Source of the DNA: JAQXGO01 sp045592445 | Lineage (GTDB): Bacteria; Bacillota; Clostridia; UMGS1883; UMGS1540 | Direction: 5' to 3' | DNA: 37,993 nucleotides | Assembly (NCBI GenBank): GCA_045592445.1 | Contig: JAZNUV010000007.1 | Location: forward strand, 1 to 37,993 | Part shown: positions 7,426 to 15,748 of the stretch, one piece after another | How the letters are laid out: each line of letters starts with the position of its first letter | Position numbering within the stretch: the first letter of the stretch is position 1 | The notes under the pieces: model-generated | The model's input: only the letters and a program-made list of their open reading frames with translations | The model's database searches: none | Told to the model about the DNA's origin: nothing | Made by a program: the position numbers and the translations under genes

Positions 7426-8794
7426 TAAAAAAGTAATTTATGTATTGATTGCTATGCTGGTACTCTTTTGCGGCTTGGTTTTATACTTTTCCTATTTTCA
7501 AATTTTTAAGAGTGCCGATCTTGTCAACGCAGGAACCAATCCGCGGACCTATATCAAAGAGCAATCTATAAAACGCGGCAGTATCTATGACCGGAACGGA
7601 GAGGCTCTTGCCTATAGCAATTTTTCCGACGGCACACAAACACGCGTATATCCCTTTAATCGTTTATATTCTCAGCTTATCGGATATAGTCATCCGCGCT
7701 TTGGCCGCACGCTTTTAGAGGACAGTCAAAACGGTTTTCTTTTAGGCGGCGGGGTAAAAGCAGGCGTTTTGGACGCCGTATTTGGCGCGTCACAAACTGC
7801 GGGTGCCGATATAACGCTGACTGTGGATAACAAGCTGCAGCTTTTGGCGGCAGACCTTTTAGGGAATCGAAACGGCGCAATCACGGCAGTAAACCCCAAC
7901 ACAGGCGAAGTGCTTGCGATGGTCTCAAAGCCATGGTTTAATCCAAACACTCTCACCGAAAATTGGGAGGCTCTAAATCAGACGGAGGGCATGTTTGTCC
8001 CCCGCGCCACCGCGGGACTTTATCCGCCGGGCTCTGCCTTTAAAGTAATCACGGCTGCCGCCGCAGCAGAAAATATGTTGGACGGTGAGGTGTATGAGGA
8101 TACCGGCTCACTTATGATTGATGGACAGGAAATTGTAAATTACAATAAAAAGGTATATGGCGAGCTTGATATGGATACCGCTTTTGCCAAATCCAGTAAC
8201 ACCTATTTTGCACATATTGCCGATATGCTTGGTGCTGAAAAGCTCAAGGAAACGGCAGAAAGCTTTTATTTTAACAAGGAAATCCCGTTTGATATACCGC
8301 TTTCCGAAAGTACGCTCCTAAAAAGAAAGGACCGCAATAATGTTGCAGCGGTCGGCTACGGACAAGGCGATACTCTCACAACGCCGCTGCACATGGCACT
8401 CATTGCCGCCACGGTTGCAAATGACGGCGTTATGATGCAGCCGTATGTTGTACGTGAAGCGAAGACGGAATCAAATGAAACTGTCTATTCCGCTACCCCC
8501 AAAATTTTAACACGCAGTATCTCCCCTGCCGCCGCGGCGCGCGTCACTGAAATGATGTGTGCATGCGTCTCGGAGGGAACGGGTACGGGAGCACGCATAT
8601 CCGGCATCACAGTAGCAGGAAAAACAGGCACAGCAGAGGTTGGCGGCAACAAGGCGGACCATGCATGGTTTATTGCCTTCGCACCTGCCCAAAATCCGCA
8701 AATTGCCGTTTCGGTTGTGTTGGAAAACGAAGGCACGACAGGTGCTACGTGTGCAGGGCTTGCAGGGAATCTGATTCGTGCATTTTTACAATAA
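7415..8794 (+). CDS. Class B penicillin-binding protein (peptidoglycan transpeptidase, PbpA-like)
   Basis: It cross-links peptidoglycan as partner of the preceding SEDS polymerase. The 459-residue protein has one N-terminal transmembrane helix (about residues 7-27), a short N-terminal domain with KRGSIYDRNGEALAYS, and a transpeptidase domain with all three active-site motifs: SAFK (Ser about 207), SSN (about 260-262) and KTGT (about 403-406). The compact size resembles actinobacterial PbpA rather than the 600-700 residue PBP2/PBP3 of many Firmicutes. The ATG at 7415 follows GGAGG and overlaps the SEDS gene; the longer frame from 7331 is not needed. The protein faces the outside of the membrane. 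Confidence 0.95.
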   Translation: MTFNKKVIYVLIAMLVLFCGLVLYFSYFQIFKSADLVNAGTNPRTYIKEQSIKRGSIYDRNGEALAYSNFSDGTQTRVYPFNRLYSQLIGYSHPRFGRTLLEDSQNGFLLGGGVKAGVLDAVFGASQTAGADITLTVDNKLQLLAADLLGNRNGAITAVNPNTGEVLAMVSKPWFNPNTLTENWEALNQTEGMFVPRATAGLYPPGSAFKVITAAAAAENMLDGEVYEDTGSLMIDGQEIVNYNKKVYGELDMDTAFAKSSNTYFAHIADMLGAEKLKETAESFYFNKEIPFDIPLSESTLLKRKDRNNVAAVGYGQGDTLTTPLHMALIAATVANDGVMMQPYVVREAKTESNETVYSATPKILTRSISPAAAARVTEMMCACVSEGTGTGARISGITVAGKTGTAEVGGNKADHAWFIAFAPAQNPQIAVSVVLENEGTTGATCAGLAGNLIRAFLQ

Positions 8795-8836
8795 CACGCC
8801 TTCCGTTTCCGAAAATAAGAAATTTTTAAAAAACAC

Positions 8837-8865
8837 TTGCTTTTTTTTGTCGTTTCATGTAGAAT
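8837..8865 (+). promoter_or_regulatory. Promoter upstream of xpt
   Basis: TTGCTT (8837-8842), a 17-bp spacer and TAGAAT (8860-8865). The leader to the start codon at 8934 is only about 60 bases and shows no purine-riboswitch core. Confidence 0.55.
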
Positions 8866-8933
8866 ATGGATATATATTATTTTGCTAAATAATGAAGCAA
8901 ATTGATTCTATATTCGTGGAGGCATCAAAGTGT

Positions 8934-9506
8934 ATGGAGCTTTTGAAAAAACGAATTTTGACAGACGGTAAGGTCTTCCCCGGTAATGTTTTAAAGGTGG
9001 ACAGCTTTTTAAATCACCAGATGGATGTTTCCCTCTTCCACGAACTCGGCAACGAATTCAAACGCCGCTTTGCGGATACGGAAATAACCAAGATTTTAAC
9101 GATAGAAGCATCAGGTATTGGCATTGCTTGTATTGCTGCTTTGTCCTTTTCTGTGCCGGTGGTGTTTGCAAAGAAAAATAAAACGAAAAACATTGCGGGC
9201 GATGTGTATGTCAGTCAAGTAGAATCCTTTACGCATGGCCGCGTATATGATATTATGGTTGCAAAGGAATTTCTGAATGAAAATGACCGTGTTTTGATTA
9301 TCGACGATTTTTTGGCCAACGGCAGTGCACTTTTGGGTCTTTCTGCTTTGGTGCGGGATGCGGGTGCCACTTTAGTCGGTGCCGGCATTGTAATTGAAAA
9401 AGGCTTTCAGCCGGGTGGTAAAATGGTGCGGGATGCAGGCATTCGCGTAGAATCACTTGCCACTATCGGCTCGATGGATGATACAGGGAACATTCGTTTT
9501 CTGTAA
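8934..9506 (+). CDS. xpt: Xanthine phosphoribosyltransferase
   Basis: It converts xanthine plus PRPP to XMP in purine salvage. The 190-residue protein has the typical Xpt start MELLKKRILTDGKVFPGNVL and DSFLNHQ, and a PRPP-binding loop VLIIDDFLANGSALLGL. The start at 8934 gives the canonical length and has GGAGG 11 bases upstream; the longer in-frame ATG at 8892 lacks such support. It stands just ahead of a BMP-type nucleoside importer with the same orientation, a uptake-plus-salvage pairing. Unlike many Firmicutes xpt genes it has no recognisable guanine riboswitch. Confidence 0.95.
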   Translation: MELLKKRILTDGKVFPGNVLKVDSFLNHQMDVSLFHELGNEFKRRFADTEITKILTIEASGIGIACIAALSFSVPVVFAKKNKTKNIAGDVYVSQVESFTHGRVYDIMVAKEFLNENDRVLIIDDFLANGSALLGLSALVRDAGATLVGAGIVIEKGFQPGGKMVRDAGIRVESLATIGSMDDTGNIRFL

Positions 9507-9521
9507 CGCTTACCTTTGTAA

Positions 9522-9560
9522 AACATGGCACTGCCATGTTAATAAAATACGCTCAGCGTA
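9522..9560 (+). promoter_or_regulatory. Two adjacent inverted repeats before the BMP lipoprotein gene (candidate operator or RNA hairpins)
   Basis: AACATGGCA (9522-9530) and its exact complement TGCCATGTT (9532-9540) are separated by one base. TACGCT (9548-9553) and AGCGTA (9555-9560) follow, also one base apart. Nearly continuous palindromes of this kind suit a dimeric DNA-binding protein; as RNA they would form short hairpins just upstream of the ribosome-binding site. No U-tract follows, so they are not a plain terminator. Confidence 0.4.
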
Positions 9561-9580
9561 GAAAACAGGAGGACAAGACC

Positions 9581-10750
9581 ATGAAAAAAAACATGAAGTT
9601 GTTGGCTTTAATGCTGGCAATGGTGATGGTGCTTTCTTTTGCAGGGTGCAAAAATACGGAAACACCCGCACCGACAGACACACCCGTTGAGGTGGATGCA
9701 AACTTTAAGGTTGGCGTTATCCACATAAGTGACCCCGCTGAGGGTGCAGGCTATACCTTCGCACACGAGCAGGGCATCATTGCAATGCGCGACAATCTCG
9801 GTCTTTCAGACGATCAGATTATCCGCAAGGTCAACATTGATGACTCGGATGCACAAGCAACGAAAATCGCAATTGAAGAATGTATTGATGAAGGTTGCAA
9901 AATTATTTTCGGTACAAGCTTTAATTACATGAACACAATGGAAGAAATGGCGAAGGAATATCCGGACGTTATCTTCTCCCACGGCACAGGTTACAAATCC
10001 AATGACACGAATATGAATAACTACTTCGGTCGTATCTATCAGGCACGCTATCTTACAGGTATTGCCGCAGGTCTGAAAACACAGTCCGGCAAAATCGGTT
10101 ATGTAGCAGCAATGGGTAAGGACAATGCAGAGGTTACAGGCGGTATCAATGCTTTCGCAATGGGTGTTGCTTCTGTAAATCCGGATGCAAAGGTTTATGT
10201 AAAGGTTACAAACAGCTGGTTTAGCCCTGACCTTGAAAAGAAAGCTGCGGAAGCACTTCTTGACATGGGTTGTGACGTTTTGAGTCAGCATTGTGATACA
10301 ACCGCACCACAGGTTGCTGCCGAAGCAAAAGGCGTTTGGGGTGTTGGTTATAACTCTGATATGACGAAGGATGCACCCAAGGCGCACCTCGTAGCACCGG
10401 TTTGGAACTGGGGTGTTTACTACACCAAGGCTACAAAAGAAGCTATGCAGGGTAACTGGTCTAACGAAAACTACTTCGGCGATATGAACGATGGTCTTAT
10501 CGCACTCTCCCCGCTGTCCGAAAACTGTGCAGAGGGCACCAAAGAAGCAATTGAGAAAGCAAAGGCTATGATTCTTTCCGGCGAATACAAAGTATTCGAA
10601 GGTAAAGCAATTAAAGATGGTGCTTTGGTTTCCGAGGCGCTTGTCGACAACGCAGGCAATGTAATCGTTCCCGCTGACGGCGCAGTACTTGATGACGCAA
10701 CAATCACAGGCGGCATTAATTGGTACTACAAGACTGTAGTTTCACAGTAA
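9581..10750 (+). CDS. BMP-family substrate-binding lipoprotein of a nucleoside ABC importer
   Basis: An extracellular membrane-anchored binding protein of 389 residues. It has a lipoprotein signal peptide with lipobox FAGC (Cys at about residue 22), a low-complexity Thr/Pro linker, then the basic membrane protein (Bmp/PnrA/Med) domain: KVGVIHISDPAEGAGYTFAH, IIFGTSFNYM, FSHGTGY, GRIYQARYLTGIAAG and GYNSDM. Family members bind purine nucleosides or related compounds. The ATG at 9581 follows AGGAGG. It is followed, after a terminator-like hairpin, by the double ATPase and two permeases, a standard order that lets the binding protein be made in excess. Substrate is inferred from family and the xpt neighbour. 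Confidence 0.93.
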   Translation: MKKNMKLLALMLAMVMVLSFAGCKNTETPAPTDTPVEVDANFKVGVIHISDPAEGAGYTFAHEQGIIAMRDNLGLSDDQIIRKVNIDDSDAQATKIAIEECIDEGCKIIFGTSFNYMNTMEEMAKEYPDVIFSHGTGYKSNDTNMNNYFGRIYQARYLTGIAAGLKTQSGKIGYVAAMGKDNAEVTGGINAFAMGVASVNPDAKVYVKVTNSWFSPDLEKKAAEALLDMGCDVLSQHCDTTAPQVAAEAKGVWGVGYNSDMTKDAPKAHLVAPVWNWGVYYTKATKEAMQGNWSNENYFGDMNDGLIALSPLSENCAEGTKEAIEKAKAMILSGEYKVFEGKAIKDGALVSEALVDNAGNVIVPADGAVLDDATITGGINWYYKTVVSQ

Positions 10751-10761
10751 GCTCTGATTTC

Positions 10762-10792
10762 GAAAGCGGTCAAATGTGGCCGCTTTCTTTTT
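10762..10792 (+). terminator. Terminator-like hairpin between binding protein and ATPase genes
   Basis: GAAAGCGG (10762-10769) pairs with CCGCTTTC (10780-10787) and is followed by a T-rich run. It probably causes partial termination, reducing transporter expression relative to the binding protein. Confidence 0.75.
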
Positions 10793-10801
10793 CTCGGTAA
10801 T

Positions 10802-10822
10802 CCCGACGAGTCTATCGTCGGG
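10802..10822 (+). other. Second perfect stem-loop, no U-tract
   Basis: CCCGACGA (10802-10809) and TCGTCGGG (10815-10822) form an 8-bp GC-rich stem with a 5-base loop, directly after the terminator hairpin and about 50 bases before the ATPase start. It could protect the processed downstream mRNA or be part of an attenuator; its function is unknown. Confidence 0.5.
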
Positions 10823-10874
10823 GTGCCCGAGTTTCAATTCTCCCATTCTCATGCAGAAAGGAAGGCATCAGAAC

Positions 10875-12407
10875 GTGAATCATAAACCCGCAATCGAACT
10901 TCGGGATATTACAAAAGTATTTGGCTCCGTAGTAGCCAACAACCATATCAATCTTTCTGTCCGTCGCGGTGAAATACTGGCGCTTTTAGGTGAAAATGGC
11001 TCCGGTAAAACAACGTTGATGAACATTCTGGCCGGTATATACAAGCCAGACAAAGGTTCCGTTTTTATAAATGGAGAGGAAGTGCAGATTCATGCCCCCG
11101 AGGATGCAAATCGCCTCGGTATCGGTATGATTCATCAGCATTTCAAGTTAGTGGACGTACATACGGCCGCTGACAATATTATGCTCGGCGCAGAACCCCC
11201 CGGTCTGTTTTTGCGAAAATCCCGCATAGAAAAGGTAAATGCACTTTGCGAGCGTTTTGGTCTTTCGATTGACCCTCATAAAAAAGTCTATGACATGTCT
11301 GTTGGTGAAAAGCAGACAGTTGAAATATTAAAGGTCTTATATCGTGGTGCGGATATTCTAATTTTAGATGAGCCGACTGCCGTTTTAACCGTGCAGGAAA
11401 TCCGTCGTCTGTTTGCCATTCTCCGCCGCATGCGTGATGAGGGATGCGCCGTCATTATCATTACACATAAGCTTGCAGAAGTTATGGAAATCAGCAACCG
11501 GGTAACGGTGCTCCGCCGCGGTGAAAGTGTTGCCACAGTAGAAACCGCAAATTCCGATATTCAAAAGCTTACCGAACTTATGGTCGGCCGTCCCATAGAG
11601 CTTTCCATAACACGCACACCCAAAACACACAGCGGAACGCTCCTTGAGGTGCATCATTTGACGGTGGAGGACCCGGAAAGCGGTCGCGCACTGGATGATG
11701 TTTCCTTTGACCTCGGATATGGTGAAATCCTGGGTGTTGCGGGTGTTGCAGGTAGCGGGCAACGCGAACTGTGCGAAGCCATCGCAGGTCTTACGCCCAT
11801 TCAGGAAGGTGCTATTTTATATAAGAAAAAAAATATCGAGCGCATGTCCCCACGCGAAATCTTTAAAGCGGGTGTCTCCATGAGCTTTATTCCCGAAGAT
11901 CGCCTGGGTATGGGGCTTGCCGCTTCAATGGGTATTGTTGATAACATGCTCTTAAAAACATATCAGGACGCACCCGGTCCCTTCCTTAGAAAGCAAGAAG
12001 CAAAAATGCTTGCTGAAAAAATTGTGGAGAAATTGCAAATTTCTACGTCGAGTATGGAAGCGCCTGTGAGCCGCATGTCAGGCGGTAATGTACAAAAGGT
12101 GCTTTTAGGCCGCGAGATGGAAGCCAACCCAAGCGTTTTAATCACCGCCTATCCCGTTCGCGGGCTTGATATCAATACCTCTTATACGATTTATGATGCG
12201 CTAAATGCGCAAAAGGAATCCGGCACGGGCGTTTTGTTTATCTGTGAGGATTTGGACGTAATGCTGGAGCTTTGCGATAGAATTTTAATTCTCTGCCATG
12301 GCCGCGTTACAGGTATTTTGGACGCGAAAACAGCAACTAAAGAACAACTTGGTCTTTTAATGACGGATGCACACAGTAAAGGAGGCAAAGAGGATGTTCA
12401 GGAATAA
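10875..12407 (+). CDS. ABC transporter ATP-binding protein with two nucleotide-binding domains (nucleoside importer)
   Basis: The energising subunit, 510 residues, with two ABC domains in tandem as in the YufO/NupO and sugar-importer families. Domain 1 is canonical: Walker A GENGSGKTT, signature MSVGEKQ, Walker B ILILDEPT and a switch His in IITHK. Domain 2 is degenerate: GVAGSGQREL in place of Walker A and VLITAYPVRGLDI in place of Walker B, but with an intact MSGGNVQ signature. One active and one degenerate site is usual for this family. The start is taken as GTG at 10875 behind AAAGGAAGG; an ATG at 10851 is possible. It overlaps the permease gene that follows. Confidence 0.93.
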   Translation: MNHKPAIELRDITKVFGSVVANNHINLSVRRGEILALLGENGSGKTTLMNILAGIYKPDKGSVFINGEEVQIHAPEDANRLGIGMIHQHFKLVDVHTAADNIMLGAEPPGLFLRKSRIEKVNALCERFGLSIDPHKKVYDMSVGEKQTVEILKVLYRGADILILDEPTAVLTVQEIRRLFAILRRMRDEGCAVIIITHKLAEVMEISNRVTVLRRGESVATVETANSDIQKLTELMVGRPIELSITRTPKTHSGTLLEVHHLTVEDPESGRALDDVSFDLGYGEILGVAGVAGSGQRELCEAIAGLTPIQEGAILYKKKNIERMSPREIFKAGVSMSFIPEDRLGMGLAASMGIVDNMLLKTYQDAPGPFLRKQEAKMLAEKIVEKLQISTSSMEAPVSRMSGGNVQKVLLGREMEANPSVLITAYPVRGLDINTSYTIYDALNAQKESGTGVLFICEDLDVMLELCDRILILCHGRVTGILDAKTATKEQLGLLMTDAHSKGGKEDVQE

Positions 12408-13485
12408 GCTAGGCACGTCGCGTTTTTATATTGTAAAAAAGACAGAGGTTTCTTATGTAAACTCCTTGGCCCTGTCCTTCATTTCACTTTTATGTGCGCT
12501 TTTTATTGGTGGTTTGTTTATTCTTTGTCTTGGCAAGAATCCTTTTACCGTTTACGCGGCTATTATAGAAGGTGCCTACAAATCCGCACGCACCGGCTCC
12601 TACGTTTTTAAAACGATTGGCTACGCCATTCCGCTTGTCATTACTTCACTTGGCGTTTCGCTTGCCTTTAAAATGAAGTTTTGGAATATCGGTGCGGAAG
12701 GGCAAATGATTGGCGGTGCTATTTTGGCAAGCTACTTTGCACTTTTTCATGCCGATATGCCCCATTGGATTTTAATGATTGTTATGCTTTTGGCAGGCAT
12801 CGTGGGCGGTGGTGTTCTCGGCATTGTGCCCGCCTACTTTAAATGTAAGTTCGGCACAAATGAAACACTTTTTACGCTGATGCTAAACTATATCGCGCTT
12901 AGTTTCATTACTTATTTTAAGGATGGCCCTTGGTCTGAAACACGCGGTTTCCCGGGGATTGCAAAATTTGCGGAAAACGCACGCCTGGACGTGTTGGGTG
13001 GCGTACATATTGGCTGGATTTTGACAATTATTTTGGTCATCTCGGTCTTTTTATACATGCGCTACACAAAACAAGGATACGAAATCAGCGTAATTGGCGA
13101 TAGCCTCAATACTGCGCGCTACGCGGGTATGAATGTAAACCGCATCATTATTCGCACTATGTTTATAAGCGGTGCACTCTGTGGCATTGCCGGTATGCTT
13201 CAGGTAAGCGGCATTGAGCACACCCTCGGCGAGGATATTGCGGGCGGGCGCGGGTTTACCGCAATTATTATTGCATGGCTTTCACGCCTTAATCCCTTTA
13301 TTTGCGTTGTCTTTTCCATGCTTTTTGCTACGCTTACGCAAGGCTGCTCCGGCAGTGCTATGCTAAAGCTTGGTCTTTCCCCGGAAGTGGCAGAGATTTT
13401 GCAGGGTCTGATTCTGTTTGTCATCTTAGCATTTGATTTCTTTATGCAGTATAAGCTTGTATACAGAAGGAGGGAGCAGGCATGA
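12394..13485 (+). CDS. ABC transporter permease, nucleoside importer subunit 1
   Basis: A membrane protein of 363 residues with about eight to ten hydrophobic helices, of the branched-chain amino acid/ribose permease superfamily as in YufP/NupP. Typical features are ITSLGVSLAFKMKFWNIGAEGQ near residue 80, NYIALSFITYFKDGPW, GGRGFTAIIIAWLSRLNP and the C-terminal GLSPEVAEILQGLILF. The ATG at 12394 follows GGAGG and overlaps the ATPase gene by 14 bases. It forms the pore with the next gene product. Confidence 0.93.
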   Translation: MFRNKLGTSRFYIVKKTEVSYVNSLALSFISLLCALFIGGLFILCLGKNPFTVYAAIIEGAYKSARTGSYVFKTIGYAIPLVITSLGVSLAFKMKFWNIGAEGQMIGGAILASYFALFHADMPHWILMIVMLLAGIVGGGVLGIVPAYFKCKFGTNETLFTLMLNYIALSFITYFKDGPWSETRGFPGIAKFAENARLDVLGGVHIGWILTIILVISVFLYMRYTKQGYEISVIGDSLNTARYAGMNVNRIIIRTMFISGALCGIAGMLQVSGIEHTLGEDIAGGRGFTAIIIAWLSRLNPFICVVFSMLFATLTQGCSGSAMLKLGLSPEVAEILQGLILFVILAFDFFMQYKLVYRRREQA

Positions 13486-14432
13486 ACGCTTTTATAAATC
13501 TATTGGCCGCCGCTATCCCGAGTGGTATTCCCTATCTGTTCGGCACAACGGGTGCCATCATCACCGAAAAAGTCGGAAATATGAATCTCGGTGTAGAGGG
13601 CATGATGTGGCTTGGCGCATTCTTTGGCTTTTACACGGGACTGACTACAGCGAATCTTGTTTTAGCACTGCTCGCCGCCTTTGTCGCGGGTATGCTCGGT
13701 GCACTTATCTATGCTGTTTTGACGGTGTCTTTGCGCGCAAATCAAACCGTAAGCGGTCTTGCACTGACGATTTTCGGTACAGCTTTTGCAAACTTTTTTG
13801 GTTTACGTATGGTGGAAGCAAACGGTGGTTCCCTGCCAAAGTTGCCCGATTCTCTGCGCAACACCCTTTCGGAGGCAGAAATTCCGCTTTTACATGATAT
13901 TCCATACATAGGAAAGTTACTTTTTTCACATAATATACTGGTGTATTTAGGTATTTTAGTTGCAATTGTCGCATTTATTTATATGAATCGCACACGCGTT
14001 GGTCTCCATATGCGCGCTGTTGGAGAAAACCCTGCAACGGCAGATGCCGCGGGCATCAATGTTGCGCTTACGAAATATATCAATATCATGCTTGGCGGTG
14101 GTATATGTGGTCTTGGTGGCGTATATCTTTCCATGGCGCATTTTGACGGGCAATGGCAAATCGGATGCGTCAGCGGGCAGGGTTGGATTGCAGTGGCTTT
14201 AGTTATTTTCGCAAACTGGAATCCCATAAAAGCTATTTGGGGCACGCTTTTATTCGGTATTTTTGAAATCATTCGCTTTCGCGTGGAGTGGCTTCATATT
14301 CCAGCTGCATTCTGTGATATGTTGCCGTATGTCATTACAACCATCATTCTAATTGTCACCTCCATGCGGAAAAGCAAAGAACGTTCACAACCGAAGGGTT
14401 GCGGCAATAACTATTTCCGTGAGGAACGATAG
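13482..14432 (+). CDS. ABC transporter permease, nucleoside importer subunit 2
   Basis: The second pore-forming subunit, 316 residues, YufQ/NupQ-like, with about eight membrane helices. Signatures include GTTGAIITEKVGNMNLGVEGM near the N-terminus, RANQTVSGLALTIFG, MRAVGENPATADAAGIN and SGQGWIAVALVIFANWNP. The start overlaps the preceding stop (ATGA), so it is translationally coupled. The C-terminal tail is short and basic. Confidence 0.94.
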   Translation: MNAFINLLAAAIPSGIPYLFGTTGAIITEKVGNMNLGVEGMMWLGAFFGFYTGLTTANLVLALLAAFVAGMLGALIYAVLTVSLRANQTVSGLALTIFGTAFANFFGLRMVEANGGSLPKLPDSLRNTLSEAEIPLLHDIPYIGKLLFSHNILVYLGILVAIVAFIYMNRTRVGLHMRAVGENPATADAAGINVALTKYINIMLGGGICGLGGVYLSMAHFDGQWQIGCVSGQGWIAVALVIFANWNPIKAIWGTLLFGIFEIIRFRVEWLHIPAAFCDMLPYVITTIILIVTSMRKSKERSQPKGCGNNYFREER

Positions 14433-14453
14433 CGCAAAGAAAGGAGTACTTTT

Positions 14454-14969
14454 ATGTTAGACGGATTTCACGAACAACTCGTAACGCACCAATCCACGCC
14501 GCGCGATTTTCTTTTGCGGCTTGGCATGGTTCTCGGCAGTTTCCTGGGGGCGATTCTCCTCATTTTTATTGGGAGGCTGCTCAAATTCAATATAATGGGA
14601 ATTTTCTCCGCAGGGGCTGCAATTGTATTCGGTATTCGCGCAGCAGCACTTTATAAATGGGAGTATGAATATATTGCCACAGCGGGCGATTTGGATATTG
14701 ATAAAATCTCAGCACAACGCAACCGCAAACGAATCATCTCCTTTCGTGCCGCCGACTGCGAAATCATCGCACCCTATGGCCGTGGCAACTACAAGGCGTC
14801 TTATGATCATCTTCCCCCCATTGATTGCACTGCAAATTTGGCACATCCTAATAACTACTTTGCAGTTTTTCAACGTGCAGGCATACGTAACAAGGTCGTA
14901 TTTCAGCCTTCCGAAGCAATTCTTTCCCATCTTAAACAACATAACCCCAAGCATGTATTCATAGATTAA
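14454..14969 (+). CDS. Small membrane protein, DUF6106-like, function unknown
   Basis: A 171-residue protein that I recognise only as similar to uncharacterised clostridial proteins (DUF6106-like). It has two adjacent hydrophobic segments (about residues 20-41 and 44-64) joined by a short basic loop, KFN, and then a soluble domain rich in basic residues (RNRKRIISFRAADCEII, and RGNYKASYDHL). The start follows AAAGGAG. It lies 21 bases after the permease gene and 26 before rubrerythrin in the same direction, so it is probably co-transcribed with one of them. No catalytic motif is visible. Confidence 0.7.
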   Translation: MLDGFHEQLVTHQSTPRDFLLRLGMVLGSFLGAILLIFIGRLLKFNIMGIFSAGAAIVFGIRAAALYKWEYEYIATAGDLDIDKISAQRNRKRIISFRAADCEIIAPYGRGNYKASYDHLPPIDCTANLAHPNNYFAVFQRAGIRNKVVFQPSEAILSHLKQHNPKHVFID

Positions 14970-14995
14970 ATTTTATTTTTTAGGAGGATTTTAAA

Positions 14996-15535
14996 ATGGC
15001 AGAACTCAAAGGATCACGCACAGAAGCAAATCTTATGGCCGCCTTTGCGGGCGAATCTCAGGCGAGAAACAAGTATACCTACTATGCTTCAAAAGCAAAA
15101 AAAGAAGGTTTTGAACAAATTGCAGAAATCTTCACAGAGACCGCAAACAACGAAAAGGAGCATGCAAAAATCTGGTTTAAGCTCCTGCATGATGGGATGC
15201 CTGACACGCTTACAAATTTAAAGGATGCTGCTGCAGGCGAAAATTATGAGTGGACTGACATGTATGCGGAATTTGCCCGTGTTGCACATGAAGAAGGTTT
15301 TGAAAAAATTGCCGCATTGTTTGAAGGCGTTGCAAAAATTGAAAAGGAGCATGAGGAACGCTTTCGTGCTCTGGTTGCAAACATTGAAAATGGTACCGTT
15401 TTCAAAAAAGAGAATACGGTCGTATGGGTTTGCGCCAACTGCGGTCATCTGCACGTCGGAACAGAAGCGCCCGAGATTTGTCCCGTTTGCGAACATCCCA
15501 AGGCATACTTCCGCATGAAGGCACAGAATTACTAA
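14996..15535 (+). CDS. Rubrerythrin
   Basis: A cytoplasmic non-haem iron peroxidase that reduces hydrogen peroxide in anaerobes. The 179-residue protein has an N-terminal ferritin-like four-helix domain with di-iron ligands in GESQARNKYTYYASKA, ETANNEKEHAKIW and KIEKEHEERF, and a C-terminal rubredoxin-like domain with two Cys pairs (CANCGHLH and CPVCEHPKAYF) that bind the second iron. Length and motif order are standard. The start follows AGGAGG. A strong terminator follows. Its presence supports an oxygen-sensitive host such as one using glycyl radical enzymes. Confidence 0.96.
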   Translation: MAELKGSRTEANLMAAFAGESQARNKYTYYASKAKKEGFEQIAEIFTETANNEKEHAKIWFKLLHDGMPDTLTNLKDAAAGENYEWTDMYAEFARVAHEEGFEKIAALFEGVAKIEKEHEERFRALVANIENGTVFKKENTVVWVCANCGHLHVGTEAPEICPVCEHPKAYFRMKAQNY

Positions 15536-15548
15536 GATTTATCCTGTA

Positions 15549-15590
15549 TTTGTCGGACACGATTTTCACTCGTGTCCGACAAATAAAAAC
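15549..15590 (+). terminator. Rho-independent terminator after rubrerythrin
   Basis: TTTGTCGGACACGA (15549-15562) pairs perfectly with TCGTGTCCGACAAA (15570-15583) across a 7-base loop; the 3' flank is A/T rich. It ends the transcript that includes the rubrerythrin gene. Confidence 0.8.
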
Positions 15591-15616
15591 TTTTTTCGAA
15601 AAAAATAAAAAAACAC

Positions 15617-15645
15617 TTGACAAGTGTTGGAATATGTAGTATAAT
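15617..15645 (+). promoter_or_regulatory. Consensus promoter of the tRNA pair
   Basis: TTGACA (15617-15622), exactly 17 bp, TATAAT (15640-15645): a perfect sigma-A promoter starting transcription about 14 bases before tRNA-Met. Confidence 0.88.
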
Positions 15646-15665
15646 TATTTTTGCGTTTTAGAGGC

Positions 15666-15742
15666 GGCGGCGTAGCTCAGTTGGCTAGAGCAAACGGTTC
15701 ATACCCGTTAGGTCGGTGGTTCGAGCCCACTCGCCGCTACCA
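15666..15742 (+). tRNA. tRNA-Met (CAT anticodon), elongator type
   Basis: A full cloverleaf with encoded CCA. The acceptor arm is GGCGGCG with CGCCGCT, the D arm GCTCAGTTGGCTAGAGC, the anticodon stem AACGG/CCGTT with loop TTCATAC (anticodon CAT), and the T arm GGTGG-TTCGAGC-CCACT. The paired first position (G-U) argues against initiator tRNA. CAT could in principle be a lysidine-modified Ile tRNA, but the sequence resembles clostridial elongator tRNA-Met. Confidence 0.93.
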
Positions 15743-15748
15743 GAAAAT

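Noticed and set aside
8866..8933. Possible guanine riboswitch ahead of xpt.
   Set aside because: The leader is too short and lacks the paired loops and conserved core of that class.
9806..10387. Minus-strand 193-codon open frame opposite the BMP lipoprotein.
   Set aside because: Very Cys-rich, no start signal, antisense to a clear gene.
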